Assembly (NCBI RefSeq): GCF_020662345.1
Contig: NZ_VMOA01000001.1
Coordinates: 62,001-126,000 of the forward strand
Direction of reading: 5' to 3'
DNA: 64,000 nt
DNA from: Methylobacterium sp. W2
GTDB taxonomy: Bacteria; Pseudomonadota; Alphaproteobacteria; Rhizobiales; Beijerinckiaceae
Shown here: positions 54,521-63,784 of the stretch, in pieces
Layout of the letters: every line of letters starts with the position of its first letter
How positions within the stretch are numbered: the first letter of the stretch is position 1
Notes under the pieces: model-generated
Seen by the model: the letters and a program-made list of their open reading frames with translations, nothing else
What the model was told of the DNA's origin: nothing
Databases searched by the model: none
Position numbers and translations under genes: made by a program

Positions 54521-55292
54521 TCGACGTCGCCGGGCTCTTGCGCCCGACGCTGTTCCAGGCCCAGCCGAAGGCGAGGCCGATTACCGCCCAGAACACGAAG
54601 GCGATGCCGAGCGAGCGCGCGGCGAACTGCGCCGCATAGCCCGGGGGCAGGGCGGAGGCGGTGTGGCTCGTCTCCGGAGCGCCGGCCAGATGCGGGGCGA
54701 CGAGGAGCACGATCCCCCCCGCGATGGCGATGGAGGAGCGGCGGATCGCAATGAGGTAGAGCCCCATCGCGGTGGCGACCGCGGTCATGATCCACCAGAA
54801 CTGGCGTTCGGCGAGCGGCGCCGCCTCCATGCCGGGGAGTTCCGGCGGCAGGCCGAGGGCCGGGGCGAGGGCGACCGCGAGGAAGCCGGCGATGGCGAAG
54901 CGCAGGCCCGTTTCCGGGTTCGGCTCACGACCGCAGGCGATGAGAGCCGCGCCCAGCAGCAGGGCATAACCGACGCCGCCGACGAGGGTGGCAAGGGCGG
55001 TGAAGACCATGCGCGGCAGGCCGGGGCCGGGCTGCCAGGCCGGAGCGACTTCGCCGCCCTCGACGCCCTCCGTCTTGCCGCCATGGTCGTGGCCCGAATG
55101 AACGGGCACGATGAGGGACGCGGGAGAGACGCCGGGCCGCATCCATTGCGCTGCCGGGGCCGTGGCCTCGCCGCTCTCGTAACGCTCGGCCGCGATGATC
55201 AGCGGCGAGGTGAGGGCGAGCTGCAAGCCCGTGGCGACGACAGCCGCCAGGAAGCCGGCGACCAGGGCCGCCGACACGAGTCGGATAATCAT
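54513..55292 (-). CDS. cbtA: Cobalt transporter subunit CbtA
   Basis: A 259-residue membrane protein with five to six predicted helices, the proposed cobalt permease of the CbtAB system. 'MIIRLVSAALVAGFLAAVVA' is the first helix, a His-rich stretch 'VHSGHDHGGKTEG' follows in the first loop, and 'LPPGYAAQFAARSLGIAFVFWAVIGLAFGWAW' closes it. It follows cbtB by 31 bases under the cobalamin riboswitch, matching the usual control of this transporter. Confidence 0.93.
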   Translation of the reverse strand: MIIRLVSAALVAGFLAAVVATGLQLALTSPLIIAAERYESGEATAPAAQWMRPGVSPASLIVPVHSGHDHGGKTEGVEGGEVAPAWQPGPGLPRMVFTALATLVGGVGYALLLGAALIACGREPNPETGLRFAIAGFLAVALAPALGLPPELPGMEAAPLAERQFWWIMTAVATAMGLYLIAIRRSSIAIAGGIVLLVAPHLAGAPETSHTASALPPGYAAQFAARSLGIAFVFWAVIGLAFGWAWNSVGRKSPATSNA

Positions 55293-55323
55293 GAGTTTTG
55301 GATCCTGCCTGAGCGCGAGGCGG

Positions 55324-55500
55324 TCAGTGGCAGGGGAAATTCTGGGCGTGCCGGAAGTCGTGGGCTGCGTTGTGCAACGCCATTGCCGGGGCGAAGCCCG
55401 CCATGAACACGAGGCCGAGGCCGAGGAAGGCGGCCATGAGCACGGCGCCGAGACGCTCGTTGCTGCGGGTGCCGGTGAGGACGAGGGTGTTGGTCGTCAT
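55324..55500 (-). CDS. cbtB: Cobalt transporter subunit CbtB
   Basis: A 58-residue membrane protein: MTTNTLVLTGTRSNERLGAV, one helix ('LMAAFLGLGLVFMAGFAPAMA'), and a His-rich end (LHNAAHDFRHAQNFPCH). The single helix and terminal histidines are the CbtB pattern. It is the first gene after the cobalamin riboswitch, with GGAG ten bases before its ATG lying in a GC-rich stretch able to form a hairpin with the upstream GCCGCC. Confidence 0.92.
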   Translation of the reverse strand: MTTNTLVLTGTRSNERLGAVLMAAFLGLGLVFMAGFAPAMALHNAAHDFRHAQNFPCH

Positions 55501-55561
55501 GGTGTCAGGTCTCCGGCCGCCCCGCCGGCGGCGTTCGAGGATCGAGCGGGAGGACGGATGT

Positions 55562-55742
55562 CCCCTTCGGAAGGCAGGTCTCCTGGCTCGCGGGTCGTCC
55601 GGTCCTGCCGCCTTCCCGGATCGCTCCAGTGGCCGATGGCAGGCCCGTCTCCGCTCACAGTTGCGGGGGCAGCTGCGGTTTCAGGCGTGAGCCCTCACCG
55701 CATTCCCTTTTCACCCCGTCGCCGGGGCACCGTCCGAACCTC
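55562..55742 (-). promoter_or_regulatory. Cobalamin riboswitch leading cbtB and the cob operon
   Basis: Read on the minus strand the region contains the conserved elements in order: GGTGAAAAGGGAATGCGGTG, GCTGCCCCCGCAACTGTGA (B12 box), GCCACTGG, GGAAGGC and GAGCCAGGAGACCTGCC. Outer TTCGGA and TCCGAA can pair as P1. The 61 bases to cbtB carry a GCCGCC/GGCGGC hairpin near the ribosome-binding site and no T tract, so control is probably at translation of cbtB, with polar effects downstream. Confidence 0.96.
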
Positions 55743-55743
55743 G

Positions 55744-55772
55744 CTTCTACGCGCTCGCGGGAGCGCTGACAA
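55744..55772 (-). promoter_or_regulatory. Candidate promoter for the riboswitch leader
   Basis: On the minus strand TTGTCA and TAGAAG are separated by 17 bases, giving a start near 55737, at the beginning of the riboswitch. The -10 fits only loosely. Confidence 0.4.
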
Positions 55773-55834
55773 CGCGCTGCCAAAGCGTTTTACCGCCTTT
55801 GACGGGGCAGGGCGGTTTCGCGCTAAAGGAGGCC

Positions 55835-56368
55835 ATGCCGCAGCCTTCCCCACGAATGACCCTGGTTCTCGGCGGCGCGCGCTCGGGCAAGAGCCTGCAT
55901 GCGGAGCGCCTGATCGAATCCTGCCCCGCGCCGTGGCTCTACGTCGCCACCGCGCAGGCCTGGGACGATGAGATGCGGGAGCGCATCACCCTTCACCGGT
56001 CGCGCCGCTCGGCCGATTGGATCACGCGGGACGTGCCGATCGATCTCCCCGAGGCCGTCGCCGCCTCGGACGGGCCGGTGCTGGTCGATTGCCTGACGCT
56101 TTGGCTCACCAACCTGATCCTGTCCGAGGCGGACGTCGAGGCCGCGACCGTCGCGCTTATCGAGGCCTGCGAAACGGCGCCGGGGCCGGTGGTGCTGGTG
56201 GGCAACGAGGTCGGGCTCGGCATCGTGCCGGACAATGCCCTCGCCCGCCGCTTCCGTGACGCGGCGGGCCGCCTGCACCAGCGCCTCGCTGCGCGGGCCG
56301 ACCATGTGGTGTTCATGGTGGCGGGACTGCCGATGATCGTGAAACCCCAACCCGGAGCAGCCGCATGA
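55835..56368 (+). CDS. cobU: Bifunctional adenosylcobinamide kinase / GTP guanylyltransferase
   Basis: A 177-residue enzyme (called CobP in Pseudomonas denitrificans) that phosphorylates adenosylcobinamide and adds GMP. The P-loop 'LVLGGARSGKSLHAERL' has GGARSGKS at residues 13-20; 'LYVATAQAWDDEMRERITLHRSRR' and 'VLVDCLTLWLTNLIL' are diagnostic. The ATG follows AAAGGAGG. It is divergent from the riboswitch leader and overlaps cobO (ATGA). Confidence 0.95.
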   Translation: MPQPSPRMTLVLGGARSGKSLHAERLIESCPAPWLYVATAQAWDDEMRERITLHRSRRSADWITRDVPIDLPEAVAASDGPVLVDCLTLWLTNLILSEADVEAATVALIEACETAPGPVVLVGNEVGLGIVPDNALARRFRDAAGRLHQRLAARADHVVFMVAGLPMIVKPQPGAAA

Positions 56369-56985
56369 GCGTTTCAGACACGAGCGACCCGGAGGCCCAC
56401 CGTCACCGTGAGAAGATGGAGAAGCGCAAGGCCGTCCAGGACGCCGAGGTGGCGGGCAAGACGATCGAGAAGGGGCTTCTCATCGTCAATACCGGCCCCG
56501 GCAAGGGCAAGACCACGGCCGGGCTCGGCCTCGTCCTGCGGGCGCTCGGCCATGGCTGGCGGGTCGGCGTGGTCCAGTTCATCAAGGGGGCCTGGGACAC
56601 GGGCGAGAAGCACGCGCTGAAAGCCTTCGGTGACCAAATCGAATGGCACACGCTCGGCGAAGGCTTCACTTGGGAAACTCAGGACAAGGTCCGTGACATC
56701 GCCGCCGCCGAGCAGGCCTGGGCCAAGGCCGAGGAGTTGATGGCCGATCCCTCCATCCGCCTCGTCCTCCTCGACGAACTCAACATTGCCCTGCGCTACG
56801 ATTACCTGCCCATCGACGCCGTGGTGGCGGCGTTCCGTGCGCGCCGGCCCGACCTCCACATCATCGTCACCGGCCGCAACGCCAAGTCGGCCCTCATCGA
56901 GGCCGCCGACCTCGTCACCGAGATGAGCAGCGTGAAGCACCATTTCGCCGCCGGGGTGAAGGCGCAGGAGGGGATCGAGTTCTGA
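56365..56985 (+). CDS. cobO: Cob(I)yrinic acid a,c-diamide adenosyltransferase
   Basis: A 206-residue CobO/BtuR-type adenosyltransferase. A charged N-terminus precedes 'GLLIVNTGPGKGKTTAGLGL', with the unusual P-loop TGPGKGKT at about residues 43-50; 'WETQDKVRDIAAAEQAWAKAEELM' and 'LVLLDELNIALRYDYLPID' follow. The C-terminal 'EMSSVKHHFAAGVKAQEGIEF' is typical. It overlaps cobU by four bases and the next gene by one. Confidence 0.96.
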   Translation: MSVSDTSDPEAHRHREKMEKRKAVQDAEVAGKTIEKGLLIVNTGPGKGKTTAGLGLVLRALGHGWRVGVVQFIKGAWDTGEKHALKAFGDQIEWHTLGEGFTWETQDKVRDIAAAEQAWAKAEELMADPSIRLVLLDELNIALRYDYLPIDAVVAAFRARRPDLHIIVTGRNAKSALIEAADLVTEMSSVKHHFAAGVKAQEGIEF

Positions 56986-57692
56986 TGCGGATTTCCCTCT
57001 TCTCGTTCGGTCTTCTCGCCACCATGGCGACGGCGGCCACCTCGCAGCCCGTCGCGTCCTGGCCGGATACCTATCTCGGCCGTGTCGAGGCCTTGGCGGT
57101 GATGGAGGGGCTGAATGCGCGGCTCCTGGCGAGCCGCAGCGCGACGACGACGCTGGAGGGCTGGTGCTCAGAGCACGGCATGGCGGAGCCCCCACGGCTC
57201 GCCGCGACCCTCCTGCGCGATGTGGACAGGCCCGCCTCGGAGGAGACGCGCCGTCGCCTGGCCGCCGGGCCTGAGACCATCCTGAAATATCGCCGCGTCC
57301 GGCTCGCCTGTGGCGGTCACGTCCTGTCGGAGGCGGACAATTGGTACGTGCCGGAACGGCTGAATCCGGAGATGAACCGCCTTCTGGAGACGACCGACAC
57401 GCCCTTCGGCAGAGCGGTCCAGGCCTTGGGTACCACCCGCCAGACCATCGGCGCCGAACTCCTCTGGCGGCCTCTGGCGCCCGGATGGGAACAGGCCCCT
57501 CCGCCCGCATCCGCATGCGGCGCGCTCGCGATACCCGACCGCCTGTTCAGCCATCGCGCGGTCCTGTTCACGGCCGAGCGGGTGCCGTTCTCCGAGGTGG
57601 TAGAGACCTACGCCTCCGCCATCCTCGACTTCCACCGAGCCGCGCGGCCTCCCGATCCCGCCTGCGGCGCGGCTCCGCCGTCGCGGCCCTGA
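56985..57692 (+). CDS. Secreted chorismate-lyase-like protein
   Basis: A 235-residue protein with a signal peptide (MRISLFSFGLLATMATAATS). The mature part resembles the UbiC/chorismate lyase fold: 'TTTLEGWCSEHGM', 'ILKYRRVRLACGGHVLSEADNWYVPERL' and 'RVPFSEVVETYASAIL', with the motif E-A-x-x-W and conserved cysteines. Cytoplasmic UbiC would not carry an export signal, so this is a divergent, periplasmic relative. It lies between cobO and cobQ, coupled to cobO through TGATG. A link to cobalamin is suggested only by location. Confidence 0.65.
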   Translation: MRISLFSFGLLATMATAATSQPVASWPDTYLGRVEALAVMEGLNARLLASRSATTTLEGWCSEHGMAEPPRLAATLLRDVDRPASEETRRRLAAGPETILKYRRVRLACGGHVLSEADNWYVPERLNPEMNRLLETTDTPFGRAVQALGTTRQTIGAELLWRPLAPGWEQAPPPASACGALAIPDRLFSHRAVLFTAERVPFSEVVETYASAILDFHRAARPPDPACGAAPPSRP

Positions 57693-57749
57693 CGCGGCCG
57701 TGCTAGGGCTCGCCCAAGCCCCTCGGCACACCGGACGAGACCCGAACGC

Positions 57750-59210
57750 ATGACCGCCCGTGCCATCATGATCCAGGGCAACGGCTCGGATGTCGGCAAG
57801 TCGCTGATCGTCGCCGGACTCTGCCGGGCCTTCACCCATCGCGGCCTCGCCGTGAGGCCGTTCAAGCCGCAGAACATGTCCAACAACGCCGCCGTCACCG
57901 CCGATGGCGGCGAGATCGGCCGGGCCCAAGCGCTGCAGGCGCGGGCCTGCCGGGTGGCGCCCTCCATTCACATGAACCCGGTTCTGCTGAAGCCCCAGAG
58001 CGAGACCGGCTCGCAGGTGGTGGTCCAGGGCCGCATGGTCGGCACGGCGAAGGCCAGGGATTACCAGGCCTGGAAGCCGCGCCTTCTGGCCTCCGTGCTG
58101 GAAAGTTTTTCGCACCTGAAAGCTCAGGCCGATCTCGTGATCGTGGAAGGCGCTGGTTCGGCCTCGGAGGTGAATCTGCGCCGGGGCGACATCGCCAATA
58201 TGGGCTTTGCCCGAGCCACCGACACGCCCGTGATCCTGCTCGGCGACATCGACCGGGGCGGTGTCATCGCCAGCCTCGTCGGCACGAAGGCCGTGATCGC
58301 GCCCGAGGATGCGGCCATGATCGCCGGTTTCCTCGTCAACCGCTTCCGGGGCGATCCGAGCCTGTTCGCCGACGGCATGGCCATCGTGACGGAGCATACC
58401 GGCTGGCCGGCGCTCGGCCTCGTGCCGCATTTTCCCCTCGCCGCCCGGTTGCCGGCCGAGGACATGCTCGGTCTCGCGGGTTCCGCGGCCACCGCCCGCA
58501 CGCGGGTCCGCGTCGCAGTGCCGGTCCTGCCGCGGATCGCCAATTTCGACGATATCGATCCCCTGAGAGCCGAGACCGAGGTCGAGGTGGTGCTGGTCAG
58601 GCCCGGCGAGGCGATCCCCGGGGACGTGGCCCTCGTCCTGCTGCCGGGCTCCAAGACCACCATCGACGATCTCGACGCCCTGCGCCGTGAGGGCTGGGAC
58701 GTGGACATCCGCGCCCATATCCGGCGCGGCGGCCATGTGCTCGGCCTCTGCGGCGGCTACCAGATGCTCGGCCGTACCCTGAGCGATCCGCACGGGATCG
58801 AGGGCGAGCCGCGCAGTGTCGCCGGACTCGGCCTGCTCGACGTCGAGACGGTGATGACGCCGCTGAAGCGGCTCGAAGCGGTGAGCGGCCGGACACTGGC
58901 CGACGACCTGCCGTTCAGCGGCTACGAGATGCATGTGGGCGACACGGCCGGTCCGGACACGGTGACGCCGCTGCTGCGCTTCGCCGACGGGCGGGCGGAT
59001 GGGGCGGTCTCTGCCGACGGGCGGGTCAGCGGTACCTATGTCCACGGCCTCTTCTCCGACGACCGGCAGCGGGCTGCCTGGCTCGCGCGCCTCGGGGCGG
59101 CCTCGGACGGCCATTCCTACGAAAGCGGGGTCGAGCGCGTCCTCGACGAATTGGCGCGACACATCGAGGCCCATGTCGATTGCGACCGCCTGCTGGCGCT
59201 GGCGCGATAG
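57750..59210 (+). CDS. cobQ: Cobyric acid synthase
   Basis: A 486-residue glutamine-dependent enzyme that amidates the b, d, e and g side chains. '[23 protein letters not shown]' is the ATP-binding start; '[27 protein letters not shown]' is diagnostic. The GATase half has the catalytic cysteine in '[16 protein letters not shown]' near residue 334 and the histidine in 'VHGLFSDD'. It follows the chorismate-lyase-like gene by 57 bases on the same strand. Confidence 0.96.
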   Translation: MTARAIMIQGNGSDVGKSLIVAGLCRAFTHRGLAVRPFKPQNMSNNAAVTADGGEIGRAQALQARACRVAPSIHMNPVLLKPQSETGSQVVVQGRMVGTAKARDYQAWKPRLLASVLESFSHLKAQADLVIVEGAGSASEVNLRRGDIANMGFARATDTPVILLGDIDRGGVIASLVGTKAVIAPEDAAMIAGFLVNRFRGDPSLFADGMAIVTEHTGWPALGLVPHFPLAARLPAEDMLGLAGSAATARTRVRVAVPVLPRIANFDDIDPLRAETEVEVVLVRPGEAIPGDVALVLLPGSKTTIDDLDALRREGWDVDIRAHIRRGGHVLGLCGGYQMLGRTLSDPHGIEGEPRSVAGLGLLDVETVMTPLKRLEAVSGRTLADDLPFSGYEMHVGDTAGPDTVTPLLRFADGRADGAVSADGRVSGTYVHGLFSDDRQRAAWLARLGAASDGHSYESGVERVLDELARHIEAHVDCDRLLALAR

Positions 59211-59277
59211 CGGTTTTGCGGCGTAGGCTCCCACCATCAGGCCCCCGTTCGAGGGGTGAGCCCCGAGGAAACCGCCG

Positions 59278-60612
59278 ATGACGCTGCCGCCCCCGCAGGT
59301 CGATGCGCGCCTCGCCCACGACACGGTCCGAACCGTCACGCTGCGGCTGATGCCGCTCCTCGGGCTGATGTACCTGATCGCCTATATCGACCGGCAGAAC
59401 ATCTCCTACGCCAAGCTCCAGATGGTTGGCGACCTATCCTTGAGCGAGACCGCCTATGGGCTCGGGGCGTCGTTGTTCTTCCTTGGCTATTTCCTGTTCG
59501 AGGTTCCCGCCAACGTCATCCTGGAGCGGGTCGGCGCGAGGCGCTGGTTCGCCCGGATCATGCTGACCTGGGGGATCATCACGATCCTGCTCGGCTTCAC
59601 CCAGAACACGGCGATGTTCTACATCCTGCGCTTCCTCCTCGGTGTGGCGGAGGCGGGGTTCTTCCCCGGCGTGTTGTTCGCACTCACCCTGTGGTTTCCG
59701 CAATCGCACCGGGCCCGCATGATCGGCTGGTTCATGATCGCGAGCGCGCTCGCCAACGCGGTCGGCGCGGCCATCGGCGGCGCCCTCCTCGACCTCGACG
59801 GTCTCCTCGGCCTCAAGGGCTGGCAATGGGTCTTCGTGGCGACGGGCATTCCAGCCCTGATCCTCGCCGTCGTGGTCCTGCGCATCCTGCCCGACGGGCC
59901 GGAACAGGCGCGGTGGCTGCCTCGCGAGGGGCGCGACTGGCTCGCCCGCACCCTCGCCTTCGAGCGCGAGACCGGGGGACAGGTGGAGCACGGCAATCCC
60001 TTCGCCGCGCTCCTCGACCGGCGGGTCTGGATGCTGGCCTCGGTCTACATCGCCTTCCCGCTGGCGGCCTATGGCCTGAGCTACTGGCTTCCCACGGTGG
60101 TGCGGAGCTTCGAGGTCTCGAACACCGTCAACGGGTTCATCAACATCATCCCCTGGCTGATCACGGCCGTCGCCCTGTGGTGGGTGCCGCGGCGTGCGGC
60201 CCGTTCGGGCGATCAGGTCTGGCACGTGGTGGTGCCGGGTCTCGTCGCGGCGCTCGCCCTGGTGCTCAGCGTGGTGCTGCCGGGCTCGGTGCTGAAATTC
60301 GCCTGCCTCTGCGTGGCGGCGGCGGGAGTGTTCTCGGCCCAGCCGGTGTTCTGGTCCTTGCCCGCTACCTTCCTGAAGGGGGCGAGTGCCGCCGCCGGCA
60401 TCGCCGCCATCAACTCGGTGGGCAATCTCGGCGGCTTCATCTCGCAGAACGCCGTGCCCATCATCCGCGACCGCACCGGCAGCGACCTCGTTCCCATGTT
60501 CTTCCTGGCCGCCTGCCTCGCCTGCGGGGCGAGCCTGATGTTCGTGGTGCTGTCCGCCCTGCGCCGGGACGCGGCGCGACGGAGCGACGCCACTGCGCCG
60601 CGCCAGGCCTGA
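59278..60612 (+). CDS. MFS transporter, anion:cation symporter type
   Basis: A 444-residue major facilitator protein with twelve predicted helices. 'LLGLMYLIAYIDRQNISYAKLQM' and 'YFLFEVPANVILERVGARRWFARIMLTWG' are the ACS (phthalate/tartrate permease) family pattern; 'RFLLGVAEAGFFPGVLFALTLWFP' follows. Such proteins import organic anions. It starts 67 bases after cobQ with a GAGGAAA site and might be co-transcribed, but there is no known link to cobalamin. Confidence 0.88.
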   Translation: MTLPPPQVDARLAHDTVRTVTLRLMPLLGLMYLIAYIDRQNISYAKLQMVGDLSLSETAYGLGASLFFLGYFLFEVPANVILERVGARRWFARIMLTWGIITILLGFTQNTAMFYILRFLLGVAEAGFFPGVLFALTLWFPQSHRARMIGWFMIASALANAVGAAIGGALLDLDGLLGLKGWQWVFVATGIPALILAVVVLRILPDGPEQARWLPREGRDWLARTLAFERETGGQVEHGNPFAALLDRRVWMLASVYIAFPLAAYGLSYWLPTVVRSFEVSNTVNGFINIIPWLITAVALWWVPRRAARSGDQVWHVVVPGLVAALALVLSVVLPGSVLKFACLCVAAAGVFSAQPVFWSLPATFLKGASAAAGIAAINSVGNLGGFISQNAVPIIRDRTGSDLVPMFFLAACLACGASLMFVVLSALRRDAARRSDATAPRQA

Positions 60613-60616
60613 CCCG

Positions 60617-61684
60617 TCAGGGCAGCGTGTATTCGAGCGGCCCGCCATCCTTGACGCTGTCGAACATCACGAGAATGCGCTTGTCGCCCAGCACCGCGAC
60701 GCCTTCCGCCTTGGCGCCTTTCTCCGCTCCGGTGAGACGGCCGATCGGCTCGAGCTTCGCGTTGACGGAGGCGCCGGCCGCGAACAGGCTGTAGGGCACG
60801 TCGGTCTGTCCCTGCGCCGGCCCGGTGAGGACGAGGAGCCGCCCGTCGGGCAGGATGGCGAGATCGCGGATCCCGGCCCCGGTGCCGACCGAGAGCGGGA
60901 TCACCTGCGGGGCTGCCTTCAGCGGCTCGTGTCCCAGCGCGAACAAAGCCCCGACATCCGCCTCGACGATGAAGGTCTTGCCGTCATGGGACGGCGCGCG
61001 CAGGCCGGCGAACAGGCGCGTCCCGTCAACAGCGACGCCCTCGATGTTGAGGCCGTTGGGCGTCGCGTTGCCGTCATCGGTCTGGAGATCCTGGGTGTAG
61101 TAGGCGCTGACGGTTTCTGCCAGTCCGAGGGCGTCCCCGAGGCGGTATGTGGTCTCCACCGCACCCGGTCCCGCCGGCTCGCCGTTCGCGTCGACCCGGA
61201 TACGCGCCAGCACGAAGGTGGAGAGTTTGAACTTCGCCTTGCCGCGCGAGCAGCCATGCGAACCGACCACGTAGAAATAGGGAGCCGCATAGGCGACGCC
61301 CTCGCCGTCGAGATCGTCGAACTTGCCCTCGCCGCCCGTGCACCCGTTCTTCGAGGGCGGGGTACCCAGCGTGTTCGGGTTCGGTCCCCCGCCGACGAGG
61401 TCGATATCGGCGCCGGGCGTGATCGTGTGCCCGTCTAGGGTGATGAACTGCGCGCCGGTATTCTCGTCGTTGACCACGAGGCAGCGCCGCTTGCCGTCCT
61501 TCGGCGGCATGCAGGCGATACCGCTGATGTCCTTGGCGGGCTTGCCGTTTTTACCGCTCAGGCCGGACGTGACCTTGTAGGCCGGATCGACGGGCACGAG
61601 GTCGCGCATGGCGCCCCCTGCCGCGAGGGCCGGCGCGGCGGCTCCGTGAAGGAGCAGGATCGCCAGAAGACCAGTCCGTATCAT
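60617..61684 (-). CDS. Secreted DUF3616 protein
   Basis: A 355-residue exported protein with a signal peptide (MIRTGLLAILLLHGAAAPAL, then AAGG). The mature part is beta-propeller-like, with repeated hydrophobic strands ('KDISGIACMPP', 'LNIEGVAVDGTRLFAGLRAP', 'GIRDLAILPDGRLLVLTGPA', 'KAEGVAVLGDKRILVMFDS'), as in DUF3616. Function is unknown; an extracytoplasmic binding or phytase-like role is possible. The frame extends upstream to 61858 but the signal peptide sets the start. It is convergent with the MFS gene. Confidence 0.82.
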   Translation of the reverse strand: MIRTGLLAILLLHGAAAPALAAGGAMRDLVPVDPAYKVTSGLSGKNGKPAKDISGIACMPPKDGKRRCLVVNDENTGAQFITLDGHTITPGADIDLVGGGPNPNTLGTPPSKNGCTGGEGKFDDLDGEGVAYAAPYFYVVGSHGCSRGKAKFKLSTFVLARIRVDANGEPAGPGAVETTYRLGDALGLAETVSAYYTQDLQTDDGNATPNGLNIEGVAVDGTRLFAGLRAPSHDGKTFIVEADVGALFALGHEPLKAAPQVIPLSVGTGAGIRDLAILPDGRLLVLTGPAQGQTDVPYSLFAAGASVNAKLEPIGRLTGAEKGAKAEGVAVLGDKRILVMFDSVKDGGPLEYTLP

Positions 61685-61718
61685 TGCCGCCCGCCCCTTT
61701 GAATGTCGGTGATCGAAA

Positions 61719-62720
61719 CTATAGAAAAACAATCTTGAGTGTGGATGCGCCAAGGACAACAACTCCGAAAAGCAGCGCGCAGGAGATACGATACAGGGCG
61801 AGCGCACGCTCCACATCCTGAGGGCCCGCTTCGGCCCGGCCATCGCCCATCCAGGCATCGTCCACGATCTCGGCGCCGTACATGCGTGGCCCCGCCAGCC
61901 TCAGGCCGAGCGCGCCCGCCATCGCCGCCTCGGGCCAGCCGGCATTGGGCGAGCGATGTCGGCCCGCGTCGCACCGGACGGCGCGGAACGCCCCCGCTGC
62001 TGAAGCACCGGGATGGAGGAGGGAAGCCGCTACGATCAGCCCCGCCGAGAGCCGCGAGGCCGGGAGGTTGACGAGATCGTCGAGGCGGGCCGAGGCCCAG
62101 CCATAGGCCTCGTGTCGGGGCGTGCGATGGCCAATCATGCTGTCGGCGGTGTTGATCGCCTTGTAGAGCGCACCTCCCGGCAGGCCGCCGATCCCGATCC
62201 AGAACGCGGGCGCCACGATCCCGTCGGAGAAGTTTTCGGACAGGCTCTCGATGGCGGCGCGGCAGATGCCGGCTTCGTCGAGGCTTTCCGGGTTGCGCCC
62301 GACGATCATCGCGACCTCGCGTCGTCCTCCCGCCAGCCCCTCGTCGCGGAGGCCCATGGCGACGCGAGCCACATGGTCGTGGAGGCTGCGCTGCGCCGGC
62401 AGGCTTGCGCAGGCGAAGCCGAGGAGCAGCAGGGCGGGGAGATAGCCTGTGGCGGCGGCGAGCGCCGTCCCGGCGACGGACATGGCTCCGACCGTCCCCA
62501 GAAGGATGAGGAGGCCGAGGATCCCGGCCGCGCGCCGCCGTCTCGCGCTGCCCGCATTGAGGGTCCGGTCGAGCCCGCCGATCAGGCTGCCGATCCAGGT
62601 GACAGGATGGCCCAGCGCCCTGTAGAGCCGATCCGGATAGCCCGCCGCCGCCTCGATGGCGAGGGCGAGGCCCAGCACCACGAGCGTGTCCGGCGGATGG
62701 GCGAGGGCGGTCCAGGTCAT
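61719..62720 (-). CDS. cbiB: Adenosylcobinamide-phosphate synthase
   Basis: A 333-residue membrane protein (CobD in Pseudomonas denitrificans) that joins the aminopropanol arm to adenosylcobyric acid. 'ALAIEAAAGYPDRLYRALGHPVTWIGSLI' and 'IESLSENFSDGIVAPAFWIGIGGLPGGALYKAINTADSMIGH' are diagnostic. Four to five helices are visible. It is divergent from cobC, with 44 bases between starts. I use cbiB to avoid confusion between the two nomenclatures. Confidence 0.95.
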   Translation of the reverse strand: MTWTALAHPPDTLVVLGLALAIEAAAGYPDRLYRALGHPVTWIGSLIGGLDRTLNAGSARRRRAAGILGLLILLGTVGAMSVAGTALAAATGYLPALLLLGFACASLPAQRSLHDHVARVAMGLRDEGLAGGRREVAMIVGRNPESLDEAGICRAAIESLSENFSDGIVAPAFWIGIGGLPGGALYKAINTADSMIGHRTPRHEAYGWASARLDDLVNLPASRLSAGLIVAASLLHPGASAAGAFRAVRCDAGRHRSPNAGWPEAAMAGALGLRLAGPRMYGAEIVDDAWMGDGRAEAGPQDVERALALYRISCALLFGVVVLGASTLKIVFL

Positions 62721-62764
62721 CTGTTCGGGAATGGGGTTCGGTGCGGGAGAGTGATGGGAACGCG

Positions 62765-63784
62765 ATGAGCGGGACGGAGGAGGCGAGCGAGCGGGAACGG
62801 CCCATCGCCCATGGGGGCGATCTCGATGCCGCCCAGGCGCTGTTCCCGCACGCCGAGCTGCCCTGGATCGACCTTTCCACCGGGATCAATCCGGTCCCGT
62901 ATCCCTGTCCGCCGCTGGAGGCCAGCGCGTTCCGGCGACTTCCCTCCCGCGCCGACCTGAACGCCCTGTGCGCCGCCGCTGCCCATGCCTATGGCGTCGC
63001 CGATCCGGCCCGGATCGCGGCGGCGCCCGGCACGCAGATCCTCATCGAGACGCTGCCGCGCCAGAGGTCGCATTCGCGCGTGGCCGTGATCGGCCCCACC
63101 TATGGCGAGCACGAGGCGGCCTGGCTCCGGGGCGGCCATGCCGTGACGGTAGTGCCCGATCCGGCGCAGGCCGAGGGGGCGGACGTCGTCGTCGTCGTCA
63201 ACCCGAACAATCCCGATGGCCGGACCTGGGAGGCCTCCACGCTTCTCGACCTCGCGGGACGACTCGCCCAGCGCGGAGGCTGGCTCGTCGTGGACGAGGC
63301 CTTCATCGACCTCGAGTCGGTCGAATCCCTCGCGCCGCGAGCGAGTCCCGGTCTGGTGGTGCTGCGCTCCTTCGGCAAGACTTATGGGCTGGCCGGCATC
63401 CGCCTCGGCTTCGCTCTCACGGAATCGGCGCTCGCCCGGCGGATCGCGCAAGCGCTGGGACCCTGGGCGGTGCCGGGACCGGCGCTCGCCATCGGCCGGG
63501 CGGCGTTGTCCGATGGGGCCTGGCTGCGGGGGGCGGCCATCGCCCGTCACGCCGATGCGCTGCGCCTCGATCGGTTGCTCGCCTGCCGGGGAGGGCGCAT
63601 CGTCGGCGGCACCTGCCTGTTCCGCACGGCCGCGTTCTACGATGCGCCGGGCTTGTTTCTGCGCCTCGGCGAGGCCGGCATCTATGTCCGCCGATTCGAG
63701 GCCAACCCGCACTGGCTGCGCTTCGGCCTGCCGGCGGACAAGGGCGAATGGTGCCGCCTGTCCCGTGTCCTCAAACCCGCCTGA
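62765..63784 (+). CDS. cobC: Threonine-phosphate decarboxylase
   Basis: A 339-residue PLP enzyme (CobC in P. denitrificans, CobD in Salmonella) making aminopropanol phosphate. 'AHGGDLDAAQALFPHAELPWIDLSTGINPVPYP' is the family start; 'VVVVNPNNPDGRTW' follows, and the PLP lysine is K205 in 'LRSFGKTYGLAGIRLGF'. 'FEANPHWLRFGLP' closes the fold. The ATG at 62765 is chosen; a GTG at 62741 is also in frame. It forms a divergent pair with cbiB. Confidence 0.94.
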   Translation: MSGTEEASERERPIAHGGDLDAAQALFPHAELPWIDLSTGINPVPYPCPPLEASAFRRLPSRADLNALCAAAAHAYGVADPARIAAAPGTQILIETLPRQRSHSRVAVIGPTYGEHEAAWLRGGHAVTVVPDPAQAEGADVVVVVNPNNPDGRTWEASTLLDLAGRLAQRGGWLVVDEAFIDLESVESLAPRASPGLVVLRSFGKTYGLAGIRLGFALTESALARRIAQALGPWAVPGPALAIGRAALSDGAWLRGAAIARHADALRLDRLLACRGGRIVGGTCLFRTAAFYDAPGLFLRLGEAGIYVRRFEANPHWLRFGLPADKGEWCRLSRVLKPA

